A program made the position numbers and the translations under genes. From VRUE01 sp963814915 (GTDB taxonomy: Bacteria; Actinomycetota; Thermoleophilia; Solirubrobacterales; 70-9): a DNA stretch of 64,000 bases. The stretch spans positions 1 through 64,000 of the forward strand of contig CAWFEI010000010.1 in the NCBI GenBank assembly GCA_963814915.1, given 5' to 3'. Of the stretch, positions 17,487 through 26,529 are shown piece after piece (within the stretch, counting starts at the first letter, position 1; each line of letters starts with the position of its first letter). The notes beneath the pieces were generated by a model. That model ran no database searches. It saw only the letters and a list, made by a program, of their open reading frames with translations, and was not told where the DNA came from.

Positions 17487-18854
17487 CTAGGCGCTGCGGA
17501 TCAGCTTCTTGTTGACGAACTCGTCGGCGCCGTAGCGGCCGAGCTCGCGGCCGAAGCCGGAGCGCTTGAAGCCGCCGAAGGGGAGCTCCGGGGCGTCGGC
17601 GCCGACCAGGTTGACGTAGACCATGCCGGCTTCGATCCTGTCGGCGACCCGGTCGGCCTGCTCGGGGTCGGTGGTCATCAAGTAGGAGCCGAGGCCGAAG
17701 GGGGTGTGGTTGGCGAGCTCGACGGCCTCCTCCTCGGAGCCGACCCGGTAGACCTGGGCCACCGGCCCGAAGAACTCTTCCTGGGAGGCGTCGTCACCGG
17801 GCGCGATCCCGGCGAGGAGCGTCGGCTCGAAGTAGTTGCCGTCGCGGCTGCCACCGAGCAGAACCTCGGCGCCGTCCGCGACCGCGCGCTTGACCTGGTC
17901 CTCGAGCCGGTCGGCCGCGGCGCGCGAGGAGAGCGGGCCGACCTCGGTGTCCTCGGCGGTCGGATCGCCCGGCTTCGCCGCGGCGAGCTTCTCGCGGAAG
18001 CGCTCGACGAACTCGTCGTAGAGCTCGTCGACGACGATGAAGCGCTTGGCCGCGTTGCAGGACTGGCCGGCGTTGTCGAGCCGTGCTTCCGCGGCCGCCG
18101 TGGCGGCCGCGTCGACGTCGTCGGAGCCGAGCAGGATGAAGGGATCGGAGCCGCCGAGCTCGAGCACGACCTTCTTCAGGTTGCGCCCGGCAACGGCGGC
18201 GACGGCGGCGCCGGCGCGCTCGGAGCCGGTGACCGAGACGCCGCGCACACGCGGGTCGGCGATAACCCACTCGATCTGCTCGTTGCTCGCGTAGATGTTC
18301 TCGTAGGCGCCCTCGGGCAAGCCGGCGTCGTCGAAGATCCCCTGCATCGCCGCGGCCGATTCCGGGCACTGGGGGGCGTGCTTGAGCAGGATCGTGTTGC
18401 CGATCACCAGGTTCGGCGCCGCGAAGCGTGCGACCTGGTAGTAGGGGAAGTTCCAGGGCATGATCCCGAGCAGCACGCCGAAGGGGCTGCGGCGGACCAG
18501 CGCCGTGCCCTCGCCGTCGAGCAGCTCGATCGGCTCGTCGGCCGTCAGCTGCTCGGCCATGTCGGCGTAGAAGCCGTGGATTTCGGCCGTGAAGTCGACC
18601 TCCGCCAGGGCTTGCTCGATCGGCTTGCCCATCTCGCCGACGATGATCTCGGCCAGTTGCCGGCGGCGCTCCTGGTGCAGCTCGCCGACCCGGCGGATGA
18701 GCGCGCCGCGCTCGGCCGCGGTGGAGGAGCCGGGCCAGGTCCGGGCGGCCCGGTCGGCCCGCTCGATCGCCGCGCGAAGCTCGTCGTCGCCGATCTCCGG
18801 GTACTCCTTGATCGTCTCGCCAGTCGCCGGGTTGACTACCGCGTAAGCGCTCAT
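17487..18854 (-). CDS. NAD(P)-dependent succinate-semialdehyde dehydrogenase family protein
   Basis: A 455-residue aldehyde dehydrogenase. It has the cofactor-site motifs IMPWNFPYYQVAR and GSERAGAAVA, the general base in LELGGSDPFI, the catalytic cysteine C266 in NAGQSCNAAKRF, and the late motif QEEFFGPVAQVYR. The overall pattern is closest to succinate-semialdehyde dehydrogenases, which oxidise the last intermediate of GABA or putrescine breakdown to succinate. The ATG follows the alanine dehydrogenase stop with no gap, so the two are co-transcribed. The nearby polyamine-type transporter, aminotransferase and PucR regulator support an amine-catabolic role. Substrate choice within the family is not certain. 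Confidence 0.85.
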   Translation of the reverse strand: MSAYAVVNPATGETIKEYPEIGDDELRAAIERADRAARTWPGSSTAAERGALIRRVGELHQERRRQLAEIIVGEMGKPIEQALAEVDFTAEIHGFYADMAEQLTADEPIELLDGEGTALVRRSPFGVLLGIMPWNFPYYQVARFAAPNLVIGNTILLKHAPQCPESAAAMQGIFDDAGLPEGAYENIYASNEQIEWVIADPRVRGVSVTGSERAGAAVAAVAGRNLKKVVLELGGSDPFILLGSDDVDAAATAAAEARLDNAGQSCNAAKRFIVVDELYDEFVERFREKLAAAKPGDPTAEDTEVGPLSSRAAADRLEDQVKRAVADGAEVLLGGSRDGNYFEPTLLAGIAPGDDASQEEFFGPVAQVYRVGSEEEAVELANHTPFGLGSYLMTTDPEQADRVADRIEAGMVYVNLVGADAPELPFGGFKRSGFGRELGRYGADEFVNKKLIRSA

Positions 18855-19994
18855 TCAGTCCGATACCTCCGCATGTCTGGGTTGTAGGGCTTGCTCCACG
18901 GGGACGCACTCGATGCCGACCGCCTCGGCCACCGCCGGGTGGGTGACCTTTCCCGCCGCGACGTTGACGCCGGGGCGCAGGCCCGGGTCGCGCCTTATCG
19001 CCTCCTCCACCCCGCGGTCCGCCAGCGCGATCGCGTAGGGCAGCGTCGCGTTGGTCAGCGCGTGGGTCGAGGTGATCGGGACCGCGCCGGGCATGTTGGC
19101 GACGCAGTAGTGGGTGATGCCGTCGACCTCGAAGGTCGGGTCCTTGTGCGTGGTCGGGTGCGAGGTCTCGAAGCAGCCGCCCTGGTCGATCGCCACGTCG
19201 ACGAGCACCGCGCCCGGCTTCATCAGCGCCAGCTGCTCGCGCCGCACTACATAAGGGGCGCGTGCTCCGTGGACGAGGACGGCGCCGACGACGAGGTCCG
19301 CGCGCGGCAGCATCTCCTCGACCGCGAGGGTGGTCGAGTAGACCGTCGAACAGGCGCCGCCGAAGCCGGCCTCGAGCTCACGCAGGCGGTCGATCGACTT
19401 GTCGAAGACGAAGACGTCGGCGCCCATCCCGATCGCTACGAAGGCGGCGTTCATGCCGACCGTGCCGCCACCGATCACCATCACGTTGGCGGCAGCCACA
19501 CCGGGCACGCCGCCGAGCAGGATGCCGCGCCCGCCGAGCGGCTTCTCAAGCATGAAGGCGCCCGCCTGGGTGGCGATCTTGCCGGCGATCTCGCTCATCG
19601 GCGCCAGCAGCGGCAGCCGCCCGCGCGCGTCCTCGACGGTCTCGTAGGCGACGCAGGTGGCGCCGGAGCCGCAGAGGCCGCGGGTCTGCTCGGGGTCGGG
19701 CGCGAGGTGCAGGTAGGTGAACAGCAGCTGGCCGCGCCGCAGCATCTCGATCTCGGCCGCCTGCGGCTCCTTCACCTTGATGACCATCTCGGCCTCGCCG
19801 AACACGGTGGCCGCGTCGGGCGCGATCCGCGCCCCCTGCGACTCGTATTCGGCGTCGGCGATCGCGCTGCCCTCGCCGGCCCCGGCCTCGATCAGGACCT
19901 CGTGGCCGTGCTCGCTCATCTCGCGCACCCCGGCTGGGGTGATCGCGACGCGGTACTCGTCGGGCTTGATCTCTTTGGGGACGCCGACGATCAT
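18855..19994 (-). CDS. ald: Alanine dehydrogenase
   Basis: A 379-residue enzyme that interconverts L-alanine and pyruvate plus ammonia with NAD. The start (MIVGVPKEIKPDEYRVAITP) is diagnostic. K75 (VIKVKEPQ) and H96 (FTYLHLAPD) match substrate-binding residues of the family; MVIGGGTVGMNAA is the NAD site; VDVAIDQGGCFETS and HYCVANMPGAVP are later family motifs. Next to a pyruvate-type aminotransferase it would recycle the alanine formed and release ammonium. It abuts the SSADH gene downstream. Two hairpin repeats lie between it and the PucR gene. Confidence 0.95.
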   Translation of the reverse strand: MIVGVPKEIKPDEYRVAITPAGVREMSEHGHEVLIEAGAGEGSAIADAEYESQGARIAPDAATVFGEAEMVIKVKEPQAAEIEMLRRGQLLFTYLHLAPDPEQTRGLCGSGATCVAYETVEDARGRLPLLAPMSEIAGKIATQAGAFMLEKPLGGRGILLGGVPGVAAANVMVIGGGTVGMNAAFVAIGMGADVFVFDKSIDRLRELEAGFGGACSTVYSTTLAVEEMLPRADLVVGAVLVHGARAPYVVRREQLALMKPGAVLVDVAIDQGGCFETSHPTTHKDPTFEVDGITHYCVANMPGAVPITSTHALTNATLPYAIALADRGVEEAIRRDPGLRPGVNVAAGKVTHPAVAEAVGIECVPVEQALQPRHAEVSD

Positions 19995-20019
19995 CGGAAA
20001 TTCTCCGGTTCCGCCCGCG

Positions 20020-20064
20020 CGCGTTCGCTATTTGTCGCGCTCAGGTCGACAAAAGGCGAACGCG
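20020..20064. repeat. Dispersed hairpin repeat, copy 4
   Basis: CGCGTTCGC TATTTGTCG ... CGACAAAAG GCGAACGCG. It lies just upstream of the alanine dehydrogenase ATG (19994). Confidence 0.75.
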
Positions 20065-20092
20065 GTCCGCTCGTGAATCGGTGATTCCGGGT

Positions 20093-20165
20093 GCGTTCGC
20101 TGTTTGTCAGGCTCAGGTCGACAAAAGGCGAACGCGTGGTCAGGCCGACAAAAGGCGAACGCGTG
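20093..20165. repeat. Dispersed hairpin repeat, copy 5 plus tandem half copy
   Basis: A full copy at 20093-20135 is followed by a second right arm at 20138-20165 (TCAGGCCGACAAAAGGCGAA...), a near-exact tandem duplication of about 28 bases. It lies directly downstream of the PucR gene. Confidence 0.7.
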
Positions 20166-20169
20166 GGAT

Positions 20170-21732
20170 TCATCCGCCGACCAACTCCCTTGCCCGCAGC
20201 GCCAGCCAGAACTCGATCCGGTCGTGGGCGCGGGAGAGGTCGCGCCCGGTCAGCTCTTCGACCTTGCGCATCCGGTAGCGCAGCGTGTGGCGGTGGCAGT
20301 AGACCTCGCGCGCGGCGCGCTCCCACTGGCCGTTCTGCTCGATGAACGCCTCCAGCGAGCGCAGCAGCTCGCCACCGTACTCCTCGTCGCCGGACTCGAT
20401 CGGGCCGAGCACGCTGTCGCAGTAGAGCGCCAGCGCGTCGTCGTCCTGGATCGAGAGCAGCAGGGTGAAGGCGCCGAGGTCGCGCCAGGAAGCGACCTCC
20501 GGGGTGCTGCCATTTTCCGAGAAGGCGGTCGCCTCGAGCGCGCAGCGCGCCTCGTGGAAGGAGTGGCGCAGCTCCTCGGGCGGAGCGGGCCGGCTGGCCG
20601 CGGCGCGCACCGAGCCGCGCTCTTTGATCAACGCCCGGCGCGCTTCGGCGGCGAGGTCGACGGGGTCGCGATCGGAGGCGTCGACGACGGCGCAGAGCAG
20701 CTCGCGGCTGCCGCTGGCGTGCGGGGCGACGACGGCGGGGCAGGCGTCGGCGGCCAGCGCCCGCTCCAGCGCCCCCTCGGCGGCGGCCGGGTCGTCGAGG
20801 TCGAAGACGAGCACGGCGGCCTCGTCGCCGATCCCGAAGGGCTCCAGCCGGCGCTGCAGCTCGCTCGGGTCGAGCCGCCCGCCGAGCGCGCCCGCCAGCA
20901 CGTCGCCGGCCAGCCGTCGCTCGGTCTCGCGGGCGACGCGGCGGCGCATCAACTCGAGCGCGACGACGGCGACGGCCTGCTGCAGGATCAGCCGCTCGAA
21001 GTCCCCCAGCCCGCCCGAGTCGCGGACCATCACCACCCAGGCCTGCGGCGGCCCGCCACCGGGCGAGATCACCGGGTGGGCGAGGGCGCGGCCGGCGATC
21101 GAGGGGTGCGTGGGGACGAAGGGGTGGCCGTCGACCGTGTGGGCGAGCGCTTCGTCGCGGATCGCGTTGACCGCCTCGGCGGAGAGCTCACGCCGGAAGC
21201 CGCGCCCGGCGAGGCGCTCGCCGCGGTTGTTGAGGATCGCCACGGTGCCGCCGACCGCGGAGGCGATCGTCGCCACGATCTCCTCCAGGCCGCGCTCTTC
21301 GAGGACCAGCCGCTCGAGCCGGCGCTGCACGGCGATCCCGCGCTGCAGCACCTCGTACTGCTCGTTGACCAGTTTCGCGAAGGCCTTCTCGGTGATCGCG
21401 ATGAACGGCGTCGAGTAGGGCACCTCGAAAAGCGGGAAGTCGCGTTTCTTCGCCTCCTCAAGCAGCGCTTTCGGCAGTTTTTTGTGGCTGAAGCCGGTGC
21501 CGAAGCCGAGCCCGGCGAGGTTGTGCTCGGCCAGCAGCCGGATGTAGGTGCGCTGCTTGGCGGCGCTGTCGAGCGGGATGCCGGTGGTCAGCATCAGCTC
21601 GCCGCCGGAGAGCCACGGGGTCGGGTCCTCGAGCTCGGAGATGTGGATCCAGCGCAGGGGCGCGTCGGCCGCGCGCGTTCCCGCCGCCAGGTCGAGGCCG
21701 ACCTCGTCGAGCAGGCTCTGCACGGTGAGCAT
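20170..21732 (-). CDS. PucR-family transcriptional regulator
   Basis: A 520-residue protein. The N-terminal PucR domain (MLTVQSLLDEVGLDLAAG, then RWIHISELEDPTPWLSGGEL) senses a nitrogen metabolite. A GAF-like middle region follows, and a C-terminal helix-turn-helix (YCHRHTLRYRMRKVEELTGR) binds DNA. ATG 21732 is chosen over an upstream start at 21762 because the latter overlaps the aminotransferase gene and precedes the family's conserved beginning. It follows the aminotransferase gene by 8 bases. PucR proteins often activate purine, GABA or polyamine use genes, so the divergent 23.1-23.35 kb region is its likely target. Confidence 0.9.
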   Translation of the reverse strand: MLTVQSLLDEVGLDLAAGTRAADAPLRWIHISELEDPTPWLSGGELMLTTGIPLDSAAKQRTYIRLLAEHNLAGLGFGTGFSHKKLPKALLEEAKKRDFPLFEVPYSTPFIAITEKAFAKLVNEQYEVLQRGIAVQRRLERLVLEERGLEEIVATIASAVGGTVAILNNRGERLAGRGFRRELSAEAVNAIRDEALAHTVDGHPFVPTHPSIAGRALAHPVISPGGGPPQAWVVMVRDSGGLGDFERLILQQAVAVVALELMRRRVARETERRLAGDVLAGALGGRLDPSELQRRLEPFGIGDEAAVLVFDLDDPAAAEGALERALAADACPAVVAPHASGSRELLCAVVDASDRDPVDLAAEARRALIKERGSVRAAASRPAPPEELRHSFHEARCALEATAFSENGSTPEVASWRDLGAFTLLLSIQDDDALALYCDSVLGPIESGDEEYGGELLRSLEAFIEQNGQWERAAREVYCHRHTLRYRMRKVEELTGRDLSRAHDRIEFWLALRARELVGG

Positions 21733-21740
21733 CGGCGTGC

Positions 21741-23126
21741 CTATCTCTTGACCCGCTCCCACGCCTCCGTGAGCACCCCGCGCAGCACGTCGTGGATCTC
21801 TTCGAACTGCTCCGTGTCGGCGATCAGCGGCGGCGCCAGCTGAATCACCGGGTCGCCGCGGTCGTCGGCACGGCAGATCAGGCCGCGCTTGTAGAGCTCG
21901 CCGGAGAGGAAGCCGCGCAGCAGGTCCTCCGCCTCCTCGCCGTCGAAGCTCTCCTTCGTCTCCTTGTCCTTGACCAGCTCGATCGCCTGGAAGAAGCCGG
22001 CGCCGCGCACGTCGCCGACGATCGGCAGGTCGTGCAGCGTCTCCAGCATCTGGCGGAACTCGCCCTCCTTGGCGAGCACGTGCCCGCAGAGGTCCTCGCG
22101 CTCGTAGACGTCGAGGTTGGCCATCGCGACCGCCGAGGAGACCGGGTGGCCGGCGAAGGTGAAGCCGTGCGAGAACGAGGCGTCGCCCTGCATGAACGGC
22201 TCGGCGACGCGGTCGTCGGCGATCACGGCGCCCATCGGGGCGTAGGCGGAGGTGATCGCCTTGGCCAGGGTGACGATGTCCGGCTGGTAGCCGAAGCGTT
22301 CGCAGCCGAAATAGTGGCCGAGCCGGCCCCAGGCGCAGATCACCTCGTCGGAGATCATCAGCACGTCGTGGCGGTCGCAGATCTCGCGCACCCGCTGGAA
22401 GTAGCCCTCGGGCGGGACGAAGCAGCCGCCGGCGTTCTGCACCGGCTCGACGATCACCGCGGCGACGGTGTCGGGGCCCTCGAATTCGATCCGCTCCTCG
22501 ATCGCGTCCGCCGCCCAGAGCGGGTGGCGGTCGGCGGGCCAGCGGTAGACGTTGGTGTTGGGGACGTGGCAGCCTCCCGGCGCGAGCGGCTCGAACTGCG
22601 AGCGCAGCTCGGTGATGCCGGTCGCCGAGAGGGCGCCGAGCGAGGTGCCGTGGTAGGCGATCTCACGCGCGATCGTCTTGTGCTTCTGGCCTTTGCCGAG
22701 GGCGCGGTGGTAGTTGCGCGCCAGCTTCAGCGCCGACTCGACCGCCTCCGAGCCGCCGGAGGTGAAGAAGACGCGGTTGAGGTCGCCGGGGGCGAGCCCG
22801 GCGATCCGCGTCGCCAGCTCGATCGCCCGCGGGTGCGCGTAGCTCCACAACGTGTAGAAGTCGAGCTCTTCGACCTGGCGCGCCGCGGCCTCGCCCAGCT
22901 CGGTGCGGCCGTGGCCGGCGTTGACGCAGAACAGCGCCGAGAGCCCGTCGAGGTAGCGGTTGCCGTGCTCGTCGAAGACGTAGCAGCCCTCGGCGCGGGA
23001 GATGATCGGGATCTCGTGGCCGGGGCCGTAGGACCCCATGCGCGAGAAGTGCATCCAGAGGTGGCGCATAGCCTGCTCCTGGAGGCTGGCGTCAACAGCT
23101 CCTGGGGTCTGCGAGGCGGTGGCCAT
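21741..23126 (-). CDS. Class III (omega-amino acid/polyamine:pyruvate) aminotransferase
   Basis: A 461-residue PLP enzyme. Seen motifs: FFTSGGSEAVESALKLAR (phosphate-binding loop), AYHGTSLGALSATG, VAAVIVEPVQNAGG, MISDEVICAWGRLG (the Asp that binds the PLP ring) and TLAKAITSAYAPMG with the Schiff-base lysine K289. Family members move the terminal amino group of beta-alanine, taurine, putrescine or GABA to pyruvate, giving an aldehyde and alanine. Alanine dehydrogenase and two aldehyde dehydrogenases nearby fit this. The exact amine cannot be read from sequence. It diverges from potA and is co-oriented with the PucR gene. Confidence 0.88.
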   Translation of the reverse strand: MATASQTPGAVDASLQEQAMRHLWMHFSRMGSYGPGHEIPIISRAEGCYVFDEHGNRYLDGLSALFCVNAGHGRTELGEAAARQVEELDFYTLWSYAHPRAIELATRIAGLAPGDLNRVFFTSGGSEAVESALKLARNYHRALGKGQKHKTIAREIAYHGTSLGALSATGITELRSQFEPLAPGGCHVPNTNVYRWPADRHPLWAADAIEERIEFEGPDTVAAVIVEPVQNAGGCFVPPEGYFQRVREICDRHDVLMISDEVICAWGRLGHYFGCERFGYQPDIVTLAKAITSAYAPMGAVIADDRVAEPFMQGDASFSHGFTFAGHPVSSAVAMANLDVYEREDLCGHVLAKEGEFRQMLETLHDLPIVGDVRGAGFFQAIELVKDKETKESFDGEEAEDLLRGFLSGELYKRGLICRADDRGDPVIQLAPPLIADTEQFEEIHDVLRGVLTEAWERVKR

Positions 23127-23347
23127 GCGTGTGCTCCTCTCGTCGGCTTACGACGTTCTGGACAAAGCTAGCCCCGATTTGTGCACTGTGCAATGGTCGC
23201 GAAGTCGAGGACTTCGATCTCTCTTGTACATCATGGACAAGATAGCGCCTTCGTTTTGGCGGCCTCGCCCCTTGCATTGCGTACGGCATGGACATACCTT
23301 CTTGGCCAGCGGCTCCACCGAGGCAGGAACAAGCGTCGAGGAGGAGG
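23127..23347. promoter_or_regulatory. Divergent control region with three palindromes
   Basis: This separates the aminotransferase-pucR-ald side from potADBC. It holds TGCAC-T-GTGCA (23182-23192), CGAAGTC-GAG-GACTTCG (23200-23216) and TCTTGT-N9-ACAAGA (23222-23242), plus two TGGACAA direct repeats. These are candidate sites for PucR or another regulator. GAGGAGGAGG directly precedes the potA ATG at 23348. Confidence 0.5.
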
Positions 23348-24499
23348 ATGGCAGTCGAAGGTCCGAGCGTCGAGCTCAAGGATGTGACAAAGCGTTTCGG
23401 TGACCTGGTCGCCGTCGACGACCTCGGCCTCGACCTCGGTCGGGGCGAATTCTTCACCTTGCTGGGCCCGAGCGGTTGCGGGAAGACGACGACGCTGCGG
23501 ATGATCGCCGGCTTCGAGCGGCCGAGCGAGGGATCGATCCGGATCGAGGGCGCCGACGTCGCCCAGCTCCCCGCCCACAGGCGACCGACCAACACGGTCT
23601 TCCAGAGCTACGCCCTCTTCCCACACCTCAGCGTCAGGGACAACGTCGCCTTCGGCCTGAAGCGCAAGCGAGTGGCCAGGAGCGAGATCGCCAGCCGGGT
23701 GAGCGGGGAGCTCGAGCGGGTCGGCCTCGCCGCCGAGGCAAACCGCCGTCCGTCGCAGCTCTCCGGCGGAATGCAACAGCGCGTCGCCCTGGCGCGGGCG
23801 CTGGTCAACCTGCCCAAAGTGCTGCTGCTCGACGAGCCGCTCGGGGCGCTCGACCTGAAGCTGCGCAAGGGCCTGCAGGTCGAGCTGAAGAAGATCCAGC
23901 GCGAGGTCGGGATCACCTTCGTCTACGTCACCCACGATCAGGAGGAGGCGTTGACGATGAGCGACCGGATCGCGGTGATGAACAGCGGCAAGGTCGAGCA
24001 GGTCGGAACTCCGGAGGACGTCTACGAGCGCCCGGCGACGACCTTCGTCGCCGGCTTCATCGGCGTGTCGAACCTGATGCCGGCGACTGTCGCCGCGGGT
24101 AGCGAGGTGCGGCTCGAGCGCGGGCCGGCGATACACGCGGACGCCAACGGGATCGCGGCCGGCGAGCGCTGCTACGCCGTGGTGCGGCCGGAGAAGCTGC
24201 AGGTGGAGACGCTCGACGGTTCCGGGCCTGGCGCGGCCAACGGCAAGCCGCGGGTCGAGGGTGTGGTCGAGAGCTCGCTCTACCTCGGCACCTCGACCCA
24301 GATCGCGGTCGACCTCGGCGAGGGCGTGCGGATGACCGTGCTGGTGCCGAACGCCGACGAGGCCGAGCGGCAGCGGCTGCCCGGCGGCGGCGCCCGCGTG
24401 GCGCTCAGCTGGGAGCCGGAGCACATGCACCTGGTGCGCGAGAGCGAGAGCTTGAAGGAGAAAGAGAGCAAAACACGAGAGGGTGAGTCGGATGGGTAA
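23348..24499 (+). CDS. potA: Polyamine-type ABC importer ATPase PotA
   Basis: A 383-residue ATPase from ATG 23348, which has GAGGAGGAGG in front; an upstream ATG (23288) lacks this. Walker A is GPSGCGKTTT, the Q-loop VFQSYALFPH, the signature LSGGMQQRVALARAL, Walker B VLLLDEPLGALD, and the H-loop YVTHDQEEA. A C-terminal TOBE-like domain follows (about residues 240-370). It powers uptake of spermidine or putrescine-like amines with PotB, PotC and PotD. It is first of four tightly packed genes. A different amine or opine as substrate remains possible. Confidence 0.9.
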   Translation: MAVEGPSVELKDVTKRFGDLVAVDDLGLDLGRGEFFTLLGPSGCGKTTTLRMIAGFERPSEGSIRIEGADVAQLPAHRRPTNTVFQSYALFPHLSVRDNVAFGLKRKRVARSEIASRVSGELERVGLAAEANRRPSQLSGGMQQRVALARALVNLPKVLLLDEPLGALDLKLRKGLQVELKKIQREVGITFVYVTHDQEEALTMSDRIAVMNSGKVEQVGTPEDVYERPATTFVAGFIGVSNLMPATVAAGSEVRLERGPAIHADANGIAAGERCYAVVRPEKLQVETLDGSGPGAANGKPRVEGVVESSLYLGTSTQIAVDLGEGVRMTVLVPNADEAERQRLPGGGARVALSWEPEHMHLVRESESLKEKESKTREGESDG

Positions 24500-25670
24500 A
24501 GGCGGATCAACTCCAAGGACGGGGCACGTTCCTCGGGCTATACGCGAGAAACGTGCCCCGGCGCTGGCGGTGATGCTGGCGGTGGCGCTGGCGGTGGGCC
24601 TGGCGGCCTGCGGCAGCAGCGGCGGCGGCAGCGGCGGCACGGTCAAGCTGGAAGGCGAACCGTCCGGGCAGCTGACCATCTCCAACTGGCCGCTCTACAT
24701 CGACCCCGGCAAGAACGGCACGGTGGCGAGCTTCGAAAAGTCGACCGGGATCAACGTCAAGTACATCGAAGACGTCAACGACAACGCCGAATTCTTCGGC
24801 AAGGTGCAGCCGCTGCTGCAGCAGGGCGAATCGGGCGGCCGCAGCATCTTCGTCGTCACCGACTGGATGGCCGCCAAGATGCACGAACTCGGCTACCTGC
24901 AGAACATCGACAAGTCGGGGATCCCGAACGTCGAGGCCAACCTCTCGCAGTCCCTGCGCGAACCGTCCTTCGACCCGAAGCGCGAATTCAGCGTGCCCTG
25001 GCAGAGCGGCCTCGGCGGCCTGATCGTGCGCACCGACCTCGCCCCCGAAGTGCGCTCGATCTGCGACCTCTTCGACCCCAAGTACAAGGGCAAGGTCGAC
25101 TTCCTCAGCGAATTGCGCGAAACCGTGCCGCTGGTGATGACCTGCATAGGCGTCAACCCCGAAGAAGCGACCGAACAGGACTGGCTCGACGCGATCGACA
25201 AAATCAAGGGCGCGGTCCAGTCCGGCCAGCTGCGGCGCTTCACCGGCAACGACTACGCCCGCGACCTGACCAGCGGCGACGCGGTCGCCGTGATCGGCTG
25301 GTCCGGCGACGCGGTGCAGCTGCAGGCCGACAACCCCAACATCGAATTCCGCATACCGACCGAGGGCTGCTCGCTGTGGTCGGACAACATGGTGATCCCG
25401 ATCGGGGCGCCGAACCCGACCGCCGCCGAGGCGTGGATGAACTACGTCTACAAGCCCGAGGTGCAGGCGAACATCGCCGAATACGTCAACTACGTGACGC
25501 CGGTGGAAAACGTGAAGCCGATCCTCGCCAAGCGCGAACCGGAACTCGCGGAAAATCAGTTGATCTTCCCGAGCGCCGACTTCACCAAGGGCTGCTTCAG
25601 CCAGGCGCAGCTCTCCGGCGAAGAGGAGCAGAAGGTGACCCAGGTGTGGAACTCGGTCCTCAACGGCTGA
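24492..25670 (+). CDS. potD: Polyamine-binding lipoprotein PotD
   Basis: A 392-residue solute-binding protein. The basic N-terminus and hydrophobic segment end in the lipobox LAAC, followed by a Gly/Ser linker, so it is a membrane-anchored lipoprotein. LTISNWPLYIDPGKNGTVAS is the typical PotD/PotF opening (NW-x-x-Y). Later motifs include GLIVRTDL, VAVIGWSGDAVQL and PTEGCSLWSDNMVIP, a polyamine-site region. ATG 24492 overlaps the end of potA by 8 bases. It uses GAA for Glu more than its neighbours do. Binding of putrescine versus spermidine is undecided. Confidence 0.9.
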   Translation: MGKGGSTPRTGHVPRAIREKRAPALAVMLAVALAVGLAACGSSGGGSGGTVKLEGEPSGQLTISNWPLYIDPGKNGTVASFEKSTGINVKYIEDVNDNAEFFGKVQPLLQQGESGGRSIFVVTDWMAAKMHELGYLQNIDKSGIPNVEANLSQSLREPSFDPKREFSVPWQSGLGGLIVRTDLAPEVRSICDLFDPKYKGKVDFLSELRETVPLVMTCIGVNPEEATEQDWLDAIDKIKGAVQSGQLRRFTGNDYARDLTSGDAVAVIGWSGDAVQLQADNPNIEFRIPTEGCSLWSDNMVIPIGAPNPTAAEAWMNYVYKPEVQANIAEYVNYVTPVENVKPILAKREPELAENQLIFPSADFTKGCFSQAQLSGEEEQKVTQVWNSVLNG

Positions 25671-25671
25671 G

Positions 25672-26529
25672 ATGAGCCAGCGGCGCCGGATCGTCCCCTA
25701 CTTCCTGCTCGGGCCGGGGACGATCTGGCTGCTGCTTTTCTTCCTGGTGCCCCTCTTCTACATGGGGTACCTCTCGCTCGAGTCGGGCGTGGTCGGCAGC
25801 CTCACCTTCAACTGGCACTGGGGCAACTACTCCGACGCGCTCTCGCTGTACGACACGCAGTTCGTGCGCTCGTTCCTCTACGCGGGGGCGGCGACGTTGA
25901 TCTGCCTGCTCGTCTCCTACCCGCTGGCGTACACGATCGCCTTCCGCGCCGGGCGCTGGCGCAACGCGCTGCTGTTCGCGGTCGTCGCGCCCTTCTTCAC
26001 CACCTACCTGATCAGAACGCTTGCCTGGGAGACGATCCTCTCCGACCAGAGCCCGGTGGTCGGCGTGCTGCGCTTCCTCGGCATGGTGCCCGAAAACGGT
26101 CACGTGCTGGCGACCGGCGGCGCCGTGATCGCCGGCCTCACCTACAACTTCCTGCCGTTCATGATCCTGCCGATCTACGCCAGCCTCGAGCAGATCGACG
26201 AGCGGCTGATCGAGGCGGCGAAGGACCTCTACGCCTCCTCGCGCGAGGCGTTCGTGCGGGTGACGCTGCCGCTCTCGGCGCCGGGGATCGTCGCCGGCAC
26301 GCTGTTGACCTTCATCCCCGCCTCGGGCGACTACGTCAACGCCCAGTTCCTCGGCAGCGCCGGCAACCAGATGATCGGCAACGTGATCCAGTCGCTCTAC
26401 AAGACGCAGCTCGACTACCCGGCGGCGGCGGCGCTCTCGTTCGTGCTGATGGCGCTGATCATGACCGCGGTGATCGTCTACATCCGCTTCGCGGGATCGG
26501 AGGCGCTGATGGGCGAGGAGGGCAAATGA
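25672..26529 (+). CDS. potB: Polyamine-type ABC permease PotB
   Basis: A 285-residue inner-membrane permease with six predicted membrane helices (first: FLLGPGTIWLLLFFLVPLFY). The EAA loop is at about residue 180-205 (EAAKDLYASSREAFVRVTLP), which docks on PotA. The start lies one base after the PotD stop. It pairs with PotC to form the channel. Confidence 0.9.
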   Translation: MSQRRRIVPYFLLGPGTIWLLLFFLVPLFYMGYLSLESGVVGSLTFNWHWGNYSDALSLYDTQFVRSFLYAGAATLICLLVSYPLAYTIAFRAGRWRNALLFAVVAPFFTTYLIRTLAWETILSDQSPVVGVLRFLGMVPENGHVLATGGAVIAGLTYNFLPFMILPIYASLEQIDERLIEAAKDLYASSREAFVRVTLPLSAPGIVAGTLLTFIPASGDYVNAQFLGSAGNQMIGNVIQSLYKTQLDYPAAAALSFVLMALIMTAVIVYIRFAGSEALMGEEGK

